Source: Formicarius rufipectus
Lineage: Eukaryota > Chordata > Aves > Passeriformes > Formicariidae
Reading direction: 5' to 3'
Assembly: GCA_013399695.1 (NCBI GenBank)
Contig: VXAU01003743.1
Coordinates: 422,869-486,868, forward strand
Length of the DNA stretch: 64,000 nucleotides
Shown: one piece after another, positions 56,278 through 64,000 of the stretch
Layout: every line of letters starts with the position of its first letter
How positions within the stretch are numbered: position 1 is the first letter of the stretch
The notes under the pieces: model-generated
The model's database searches: none
What the model was told of the DNA's origin: nothing
What the model saw: only the letters and a program-made list of their open reading frames with translations
Program-made: the position numbers and the translations under genes

Positions 56278-59200
56278 GTGAGCCTCTCCTGCCCTGTGGG
56301 CACACAGCCTGCTGCCAGGGCACCCAGACCTGCTACTCCCTGCAGGCAGGAGCCAGGTCTTTGCCTGAGGGAGGGGTATCTTAGCACAGGGTTGGATATC
56401 AAGGGTGGATAACTTTATCTGCACTTGGATGGTGTAATAAGATTCCAACTCCTCACTGGTGCTTCCCAGCTGAAAAGAAAACAAGCCACTGCTCCAATAT
56501 GTGCCCTCAGGGTGTGTCATTAGCATGGGTGTGTCCCTCTGGAAAACCTGCTTTTGGGCTGCATTGCCACAGTGGCTTGGATTTCTGTTGGTGGTCAGTG
56601 CACAGCTCCTTCCTTAAGCAGGAGGAGTTCTTGTGCCCACCTCCTGCTGGAAGAGGGGGCTGAGTGACCCCCTTGTGTTACTGGGAGGTGGGCACTGGGT
56701 CCAGCCCCTGGATTTGGGAGTGAAGAGCTGCTGTGATGTGAGTTACTGAAATGGGGTTTGCAATTACTCTGCCCAAAGTGTGCAATGCTGACTGACTACA
56801 TTCAAGTGTTATTTAATGGAATTTACTGCGGGTGGAAGGAGACAGAGAATAATAATAATAAATTAAAAAAAAAGGAAACAAATAAAAGGGTGGTGGGAAA
56901 TCCCAACAAAACACAAGAAAACCCCAATCCTGTAAAGAAAAGAGTTGGCTGTAAACCCTTCAGTTTTGTTTTGAGAGAATTGTATTCTCTCCCTTCAAGC
57001 TTTAATCACCTTTCTTTGTTTTTTGAACTGGTGTTTCCTTTACTGAGTACAGTGTGCTGTCCACTTCTTTTTTCAGTTTGCTTAATCTTCTTGGAAAAAA
57101 CTTGCATTTATCCTCCAGTAAATCCCTTACTTAGTGCTTTGTAAAGTCCTCTGGGTTGTTGTGGTGCTGGGGGAGGGGTTCCTGGTGAAGCACAGGGAAA
57201 GCAGGAGGGCTGTGGGAGCCTTTGGGTGTGTGGCACAGAGCTGGCAGGCAGAGCACAGAGAAACTGGAGCCCACGAGGTCCCTTGTGTTTCTGGTTAAGC
57301 CCTTTGTGGCACATCCCTTGCTCTGGGGTAGGGGAATTTTCACACCCTTTGTGTAGGGGATCCCAGTCCCCTGCAGTCAAGGAGCAGTGAGCAGCCAGCT
57401 GCTGTTCCAGTGAACGCTGCCTGAAAAATGAGGCCTTTTGGAGGAATTATGTTGGAAATAGAATTAATTCCAGCCAAAAGGTCTTCAAGGCACTCTAATC
57501 ACTTCTAAAATACTACAGTCCATAGGAAAGGCATGTTTATACAGCTGAACTAATTTGTTTCCCCTCCTTCTGACATTTAAAATGTTTTATGTAGGTTAAT
57601 TAGTCTAATTTATGGTAGCTGGGAACAACCCTTTATAGGAAACCAGTGAATGTCAGGACAGTTCACCAGCACAAGTTACTGATTTTGAAGAGTTTGTGCT
57701 CGAGGAGAACATTGGGATTCTGGGGTCTTATGTAATATAATGGCCCTGGTTTAAAAATAAATAAAAATATCTTGGCTCATGTAGTTTAAACATCTTCACT
57801 GTAGGAAAGCATGTGTTTGTGTATAATTCAAGTTATAGAGCTGTAGAAAATGTCTGCAGGTCAGTTTGTGTGTAATAATTGTGGCTGTAAAATCTGTCTT
57901 GTGAAGATTTTTTCTCCTTTATTAAACAATGCTTCAGTCAGGCAAGTCTTAAAGTGGGCTCTAAATATTTATGCAGCACAAGGAGAGGAGTAATTGCAGA
58001 GGAGCCCTTGCCAGAGTCCCAGGAGAAGCTGCACTTTGTCCTGGTAAAGAGTGATCAGTGCAACGGGAGCTGTGCTGGCACTGGGAACAGCTGAGGTTTG
58101 AGAAACAGCCCTGGGCTCTCTGGAATATTCTGTAGTAAAGAAGGGATGTAGGGCAGATCTGGATTTGCCAGTTTTGGCTGGCAAAGCTGGCTGCAGCCCA
58201 TCAACTGGGCAGGGCTTTACTGGTGTTCACTGGAAGGGTTTGACCAGCTTGGGCCCTGAGCCTTCCCCCATCCCCAGGGCAGTGGCAGCTCTGTGGGTCA
58301 ATCCTGGGCCCTTTTTTCCCCTCTCTTCAAGCTTCAGGCATTTAGAGGTTCCAGGTAAGGCTTTTTGTGTTTGCAGGGTCTCTTAGACGTGTTTCAGATA
58401 GACCTTGTAGTGTTTTTAAGGGTCTCTTGAGTTTGCCTCATTTCCTAAGGAAAAACCCCCAGAGGCCAGTAGGTAACTGTGGGATTGAGTGCTCAGGAAT
58501 CCTGGGAGAGCTGTAGGAAGAGTCAGAAGGCTGCAGAGAGAGGAGCTGTGGGAGGGGACTCTGAGGTTTGGCCTTTGTAGCCCCATCTTTGCCAAGAGCT
58601 GCCCCTCACTCTGCAGTGTGAGTGGGGTGGGCTTGGGGTCCCTGTGCCACCCAGCAGGGGGAGGGGGCTAAAACCTGCCCGTGCAGCAGGTCATGGGCAC
58701 ACCCTGCTGCTGCTCTGGGCTGACTTTGGGAGAAGCAAAAACTCATGTCAGTCAAATGTGAACTCGTGGATTTTGCTCTTTCTTGAGTCATAAAGTCAGT
58801 GCTCACTAAGTAGGGTTGGATAATTCTGATAATTGTTGGACTTTGGGACTGATTGTCTTGTTACCCCTCTGCTTCCATGGACTCACATTTTCTGCCCTAG
58901 GCACAGTTGCCAGCAATAATAATGCTGCTGGGCTCACTGGGATGGTGCTGAGGCCTTGGCAGTTGTGTCCATGAGGAACAAATCATGGGGAGCTGTTGGC
59001 ATGGTTAGTTCACTGCAGGAGAGTCATTGAGGACCACCAAGAGCTTGGGGGATTTTTTTGCCCAGTAAAACATGGTGCCTTTGCTCTCTGGGCTGGGGGT
59101 GATGTGCTACATGTGCTGGCTCTGCCGTGGAATTGTTTGCTCCAGGAAAGTGCCTTGTGCAGAGAGGCCACGGCCAGGCTCACCCTGGCACTGCAGAGCT

Positions 59201-60668
59201 GGGCCAAGGTTGGAGTCCCTCCTGAGGGAGGCTGGGCAAATGTGCTTTCTCATTGCTGATAAGCCTCCAGTGATGCAGCACTGCTGGTGGTGCTGCAGTC
59301 TGGGCTTGACTCTGTGCCCCTTGTGCTGCTTCATCATGTCTGGAAAAGGGCTGCCAGATAAAGAACTGCATCTCTTGCAGTTAATTCCCCAGAGTCTTGA
59401 ATGGGATCAGCTCTGAGTGAGGCTCCCGCAGTGAACTTCATTTCATCTCAGGAGTCATAGAATTGAACTTCTGTTGTGTCATGCCCTTATCTTGTTGCTG
59501 GCTGTTACTTTGTGTGCTTTGGGTATTTTACATCTTAAGCTAAAATTGGCTGTTGGGATATATGACTTTGGAGTAATTTGGCTGCAGGCCAGTTAGCAGG
59601 ATCCTGGTGCACACTCAGCCCTTCACGGGGTGTTTATTTCTTGCCAGCACTTTGCCCCCATCCTTTCCTTGGTGTCTCACCTTGGGCTGTTCTCTGTGCC
59701 CATCTCTTCCCTCCCTGATGTTGTCTCAGCCTTCTCGTGGTACCTGTCCAGGGCTCCCTGGTGCCTTGCACAGAAAATAACCCCTGTGCTTGGCTGACCC
59801 AAGGGCTGAGGGTCTGTGTGTGGAGGAATAAACTCTGGGGAAGCCATTGTTGGTGACTCTGGTCCCTGGCTGCTGCTCAGCTCCTCCCTGGCCCTGCAAC
59901 TCTAGAAGGAAGGGGCTGATTTTCTTTGGGAGGAGTCCTGCCCTGAAATAGAGCTGGCAGCCCCTCCTTTTGGGATGTGGGATAGGTCAGGGGTGTGCTG
60001 GGGACACTGCCCCTGGCATGGCAGGCTGGGGGTGTGTCAGCACGGGGGACCTGCACTGGGGGGCTTTAGTGGCTGTCTTGGCCTCTGAATGTCCTCTGAC
60101 TTGGAGCCAGCTTCCATTTTAGGGCACTACTGACTCCTCTTTTCTGAAATGTTTTTAATATCCAAAGCATGTTGGGATTTTTTTTAAGGAAAAAAGAATA
60201 AATGAAGCCAGCCTTACGACATTACCTTCCAGATGGGCTTTCCTCTGATGTGACAGAAACCTCTGCCTGGTGTAGTGAAGTGAGACCTGCTGAGCCAAGG
60301 CTGATGGTGGCGGTTTGGAGCCCCCCCACACACCAGTGACCTGCTTTCTGCTTCCATGTCAGGCACCAGCCCTTCGGCCTGGCCTGGCCTGGGCCCTCTC
60401 TCTGGAGGGTGGGAGGCAGGACCTGTGTTGGCCCATGGTTCCTGCCCATGGCACTGGCAGAGGACACAAGGCAGTGTTTGGTCCCTGCTCACTGGGGCTG
60501 AATCCAGCCCTGGGACCTGGACCCCACAGAGCCATCATGGGTCCTTCAGCCTCTCCCAGCTCTGGTCACATGTGCTGTCCAGGGGTGGAGGGGAGTTTGG
60601 GGTTGTTGAGAGGGTTAGTGGTGTGTGCTGGTCCCAGCGGGGCTCACAGGCTCTCTTTCCCTTTGCAG
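56278..60668 (+). other. RTN4 intron 5
   Basis: 4.4 kb, GT-AG. I see an A-rich AAT-repeat stretch at about 56,848-56,890 and G-rich avian-type DNA, but no supported exon, RNA gene or recognisable transposon. The acceptor region tctctttccctttgcag is strong. Confidence 0.75.
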
Positions 60669-60738
60669 TTTGCAGTGTTGATGTGGGTGTTCACCTATGT
60701 TGGTGCCTTGTTCAATGGGCTGACATTACTGATCCTGG
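60669..60738 (+). CDS. RTN4: RTN4 exon 6, second hairpin, first half
   Basis: 70 bases. Encodes FAVLMWVFTYVGALFNGLTLLIL plus one base, a hydrophobic stretch that starts the second membrane hairpin of the reticulon domain and is unchanged from mammals. Donor ctgg|gtaagt is a perfect match to consensus. Confidence 0.97.
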
Positions 60739-61351
60739 GTAAGTGCTTCCAACTGTGTTCAATTCCTGGCACACCAAATAACCTGGGAAATCACTGAGCT
60801 CTGGGCAGTGCTGGGTGGCTCTTCCAGTTGTCTTAAGATGTGAGTTTGGGGTCCTTTTTCTAGGACTTTTGTAACGCTGCAGAGCAGGTAACTTGGAATC
60901 CTGAGATTGACTTTTCCAGACATTGTATTTACAGGGATGTTTGTTGTGCTTGTCCCTGCCCTGGGTGGCAGTGCTGGGACTTTGGGGGAGGTACAGGATC
61001 TGCCATGGCCCTGACCCAGGGCAGTTTTATTCCTTGGATCCCAGAGCAGGCTGGCTTCCAGTGTCAAACCAACTGATGGCTGAGCATCCCTTGGGGAGGG
61101 AGCATTTGCATAATCCACAGTGGAAAAGTGACCTGTGACCAGACTTGCTGTGCTGTCAGTGAGCCCTGGAGAACAGCCCAGGCCCTCCTTAGTGGGGATT
61201 ATTTAATTTACTGGCCAACAGTTTGTGTCTGGGGCTGAGTTACTTCTTGTACCTTCTTTACAAGACATGTGGAGGTATGGGAATTAGTCTTGGTTTGCCT
61301 GAGCCCCACCCCAGTTGTCAATACTTACACCTTTGATGTGCTCTTTTCCAG
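60739..61351 (+). other. RTN4 intron 6
   Basis: 613 bases, GT-AG, acceptor gctcttttccag. Nothing else recognised. Confidence 0.92.
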
Positions 61352-61398
61352 CTTTGATTTCGCTCTTCAGTGTTCCTGTTATTTATGAGAGACATCAG
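61352..61398 (+). CDS. RTN4: RTN4 exon 7, second hairpin, second half
   Basis: 47 bases. Encodes (A)LISLFSVPVIYERHQ, which finishes the second hydrophobic segment and leads into the cytosolic C-terminal tail. Donor catcag|gtgagt is optimal. Confidence 0.97.
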
Positions 61399-62431
61399 GT
61401 GAGTGTTTCACAGAATTTGTTAAATGCTTCATGAAATCAGTTCAGTTGAAGCTAAATGAGAAACAAAACTAAAATTTCAGACTTCTAAAATTTAAAACCT
61501 TTAAAAATAAACCTATAACCAGGAGTCAGGGCCAAGAAAATCGAGTTAATTTTGAAATTCAGACCGTGTGCTTCCCTCTTCCTTTCTGGTGGAAGTGGAA
61601 GAGGGTTCCCCAGCAAACAGTTACGGAAAAGGCCTAATGAACCTGGAGGCTTTGGTCAGGACTAGAGCAGCACTAGGCAAGGTGTGCCAATCCTGCTACT
61701 AAGCATTTCCAAAACAATTCGTGAAGAAACCTCTTTGGAGCTGATATTTAGGATTGGTTTCCCAAAGCCCTGTGGAATTTGTAGCCCTGGCAAAAAGAGG
61801 AGGTGGGAGCTGCTTGGCCCTGTCCAAGTTGTTGGGGAGAGACACCAGTGTAAAAGGAGGAGGGAGGAAGGAGCCAAACCAAAATGCCTCTGATTAAATT
61901 ATAGGCAGGACTGTCTTGGGCAGGTGAGAGCACAGGAGGGGGCCAGCTCTGGCTTAGCTGTTCCTTCTCCCCTTTCACAAACAAGGGCCTGGGACTGGGA
62001 GGAGGGAGGCACAGAGCAGATGGTGGAGCCCACAGGGTGGGTCCTCAGAGCTCCTCCTGCACAGTGAAAGGAGACCCTGGAGGGAAGGGGGATGGACAGT
62101 GTGTGGGGCTTAGCCCAGGCTCCTCAATCCTCTAAAGCTGGTTTACCAGGCCTGGCCCAGCTAAGCAGCTTTGCTGCTCTGTGGGGCCCACAGGGGCGCT
62201 GGCTGGGCACCCACAGCAGGGTTTGATGGACCAGGCAGGAGCCAGGGATTTCTTTATCTGGGGGCTTGCCTGCTGTGCCCTGCAGTCTCTGCGTTCCTGG
62301 AGGCAAACACTGGCACGGGAGCTCTGTCATCACATGGGGAAACAGCCACAGCTGAGCTCCCACTGCCCTCAGGGCTTCTGTGGGATGTGTGAAGGGAGAG
62401 CTGGGCTGTGACTTGTCTGTTTCCATTGCAG
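61399..62431 (+). other. RTN4 intron 7
   Basis: 1033 bases, GT-AG, acceptor gtttccattgcag. No exon or repeat family recognised. Confidence 0.92.
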
Positions 62432-62490
62432 GCCCAGATCGACCATTACTTGGGACTCGTGAACAAGAATGTCAAAGATGCCATGGCAAA
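62432..62490 (+). CDS. RTN4: RTN4 exon 8, C-terminal amphipathic region
   Basis: 59 bases. Encodes AQIDHYLGLVNKNVKDAMA plus two bases of a lysine codon. In reticulons the region after the second hairpin forms an amphipathic helix important for bending ER membrane. Donor caaa|gtgagt. Confidence 0.97.
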
Positions 62491-62896
62491 GTGAGTTGGT
62501 TTGCTTTGGTTTCCCTTTGTACTTCTGCCGGTGCCTGGTACATTTGTTGTCAGAGACTGGGCTGCCAATGTGTTGTTGCGTGTGTCAGGCCTGGGAGGGA
62601 AGTGGTCTGTTTGCTTCTGGAAGGGTGAGGAAAGTGACTCCTTTCCTGCTGATGGTGTTATTCATGGGAGCCTGTATTATTTGTGCTAGAAATCTGTGTA
62701 GTCAACCCATCAGTGACACCTGAGGGCCCTCAGCAAGCGCAGTTGAGGGGGGGGAATGAAGAGTTTAGAGTATAATAGTTATGTTGTGATGGTTCTCTTC
62801 ACAGTTGCTGTTTTAAAGACTCTCGTCTACGCCTGCTCCTTTCTGTTTGTTACTCAAGTGCTGTTCTTTTTCTTTTCCTTCTCCTCCCTCTTGCAG
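62491..62896 (+). other. RTN4 intron 8
   Basis: 406 bases, GT-AG, with a long C/T tract (about 62,863-62,895) before the final cag. Nothing else recognised. Confidence 0.92.
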
Positions 62897-62939
62897 GATC
62901 CAAGCAAAGATCCCCGGGTTGAAGCGCAAAACTGAATAA
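62897..62939 (+). CDS. RTN4: RTN4 exon 9 coding part and stop
   Basis: Encodes (K)IQAKIPGLKRKTE and a TAA stop. The basic end RKxE matches the dilysine-like ER retention signal of reticulons; mammals end KRKAE. The stop codon overlaps an aataaa hexamer (62935-62940), which is too early to be the main poly(A) signal. Confidence 0.97.
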
Positions 62940-63456
62940 AAAAGCCCGAAGCGACTTATCAATAGGAAGTTCATCTTTTAAGGGGGAAAATACTCATTGC
63001 ATTTCCACGGGGAGGGTCAGGGAATAGCAAAGCCCTTGACATTGCAGTGCAATTTCACAGATCTTTATTTTTTAGCAACGCAGTGTTTGAGGAAAAAAAT
63101 AACTGTTTTGACTGCCATGTGTTTCATCATCTTAAGTATTGTAAGCTGCTATGTATGGATCTAAAACTAATCATCTTTCCCTATGCTGTGTGCAGCGCTG
63201 GCTCATCCCCAGGACAGGCAGCTGTACATTTGCTTCACCCGAGGTAGTTCTGCTGCAGCCACAGGGGAGAGCAGGTGGGGCAGAGCAGAGCAAACACTTC
63301 CCAGTCTGTGCACTGTGTATGGTCTGTGTAGATTGATGCAGATTTTCTAAAATGAGATGTTTTAGGAGAATATACCAGTTTAGCAAGTTTTGAAGAATCT
63401 TGCCTTTTTGGTATGAGTATAGCTGTATTGTGATTTTATTGTTTTATCAATTGCCA

Positions 63457-63470
63457 ATATATATATATAT
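63457..63470 (+). repeat. (AT)7 dinucleotide tract in 3'UTR
   Basis: Seven AT units in the middle of the RTN4 3'UTR. Short; could vary in length between individuals. Confidence 0.85.
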
Positions 63471-63936
63471 GTGTTTCACAAAGCTTAGATCTTTCAGCTG
63501 CTCCACAGTGCTTTGCACTTCAGAGAACTGGCTGAGGCCTGGGTGAGCTCCAAGCTCGAGCCTGAGAAACTCAAAGGTCTCTGTAAACACTGGCATCTGT
63601 TGGGAACAACAACAGAGAAACGAACAAAGAGCCTCCACACAGAGCAAAAGAATTCCAGCACACACACTCTGTGCACAAATGTGCAGCAGCTGATCTTGAG
63701 CAAATGATTCTCCAGCTCTCAGACTCTGATAATCTGTGGACCGAGTATCTAATGCTGCAAATGTTGTTTGGAAACTTAAAGCCCTGTCCTGTTATGCAAG
63801 AAATGATAAGTGAAAATTTATACACTTGCAGTTTGAGCTGTACTGAACTAAGTCTGTGGAATGCATTGTGAAATGTAAAAAACCCAACAAAAAAGCAAAA
63901 AAAAAAGAAACCCCGAGCCCCAGAACCCCAAGTATC

Positions 63937-63942
63937 AATAAA
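63937..63942 (+). terminator. RTN4: RTN4 poly(A) signal AATAAA
   Basis: A canonical AATAAA followed about 40 bases later by G/T-rich ctggaggtgagttg, the usual arrangement. Cleavage is expected near 63,955-63,965. No other canonical hexamer lies in the second half of the 3'UTR. Confidence 0.8.
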
Positions 63943-64000
63943 GCTTATAGACATAAAGCCCTGGCTTATAGACATAATTCCTGGAGGTGAGTTGAATACA

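Larger units (their letters stand above)
24580..63963 (+). other. RTN4: RTN4 gene, nine exons plus two internal first exons
   Basis: All nine expected exons are present in order with matching splice sites. From exon 4 the sizes are 208, 139, 70, 47, 59 and 43 coding bases, the conserved reticulon pattern. Introns run 25866-38678, 38736-39499, 41939-54520, 54729-56138, 56278-60668, 60739-61351, 61399-62431 and 62491-62896. All use GT-AG except intron 2 (GC-AG). The product is an ER-membrane protein whose paired hydrophobic hairpins bend tubules. The long isoform also inhibits axon growth. No frameshift or premature stop is visible; the only defect is the run of N in exon 1. The span covers start codon to probable poly(A) site. 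Confidence 0.97.
62940..63963 (+). other. RTN4: RTN4 3'UTR
   Basis: About 1 kb, AT-rich, with no long conserved reading frame. It holds a seven-unit AT repeat (63457-63470) and an A-rich, C-interrupted tract (about 63,877-63,915) shortly before the poly(A) signal. Length agrees with the roughly 1 kb 3'UTR of mammalian RTN4. The end point is estimated from the poly(A) signal at 63937-63942. Confidence 0.8.

Noticed and set aside
62935..62940. AATAAA at the stop codon as poly(A) signal
   Set aside because: It overlaps the stop codon and would leave almost no 3'UTR; a canonical signal with G/T-rich downstream sequence exists at 63937.
1..64000. CRISPR arrays, bacterial operons, phage genes, toxin genes, tRNA or rRNA genes
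   Set aside because: Nothing of these kinds seen. The window has vertebrate introns, CpG islands and CR1 repeats; the only regular direct repeat, at 47668, is a spacerless minisatellite.

Overview
This is a stretch of vertebrate nuclear DNA, almost certainly from a bird. It holds one complete protein-coding gene, RTN4 (reticulon 4, Nogo), on the + strand. Bird origin is suggested by two 5'-truncated CR1 LINE copies (2833-3316 and 18775-18875), the very GC-rich first exon interrupted by an assembly gap, and avian-type RTN4 residues (C-terminus KRKTE, GHVNGT in the Nogo-66 loop). The order of bird cannot be fixed from the sequence alone. Apart from ancient repeats there is no bacterial, phage or viral material.

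Layout. Bases 1 to about 23,900 are upstream, intergenic-looking DNA with no exon I can support. About 23,940-26,700 is a CpG island holding the RTN4 promoter and exon 1 (start codon 24580), with 955 Ns (24708-25662) inside the exon. Exon 2 (38679-38735) is a 19-codon cassette with a GC rather than GT donor. Exon 3 (39500-41938, 813 codons) is the large Nogo-A-specific exon. Intron 3 (41939-54520) contains two further candidate first exons. At 48001-48034 lies the clear RTN4-C (Nogo-C) start, MDSQLSSWKDK. At 51580-51595, in a separate CpG island, is a five-codon exon reading MEAKM that I do not recognise from mammalian RTN4. Exons 4-9 (54521-62939) encode the 188-residue reticulon homology domain shared by all isoforms, followed by a roughly 1 kb 3'UTR with a poly(A) signal at 63937-63942.

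How it works together. Exons 1, 2 and 3 and both internal first exons all end one base into a codon, and exon 4 begins with the two bases that complete it. Any upstream module can therefore join exon 4 in frame. Exon 1+2+3+4 gives Nogo-A; exon 1+4 gives Nogo-B; exon 1+2+4 gives B2; the 48001 exon gives a 199-residue RTN4-C, exactly the mammalian length; the 51580 exon would give a 193-residue protein. The products are ER-membrane hairpin proteins that shape ER tubules. Nogo-A and the Nogo-66 loop are also known inhibitors of neurite growth.

I found no wholly new multi-gene system. The best leads are the second internal promoter/first exon at 51580, the GC-AG intron beside the cassette exon, the 31-bp minisatellite before RTN4-C, and the first-exon gap whose length cannot be right.
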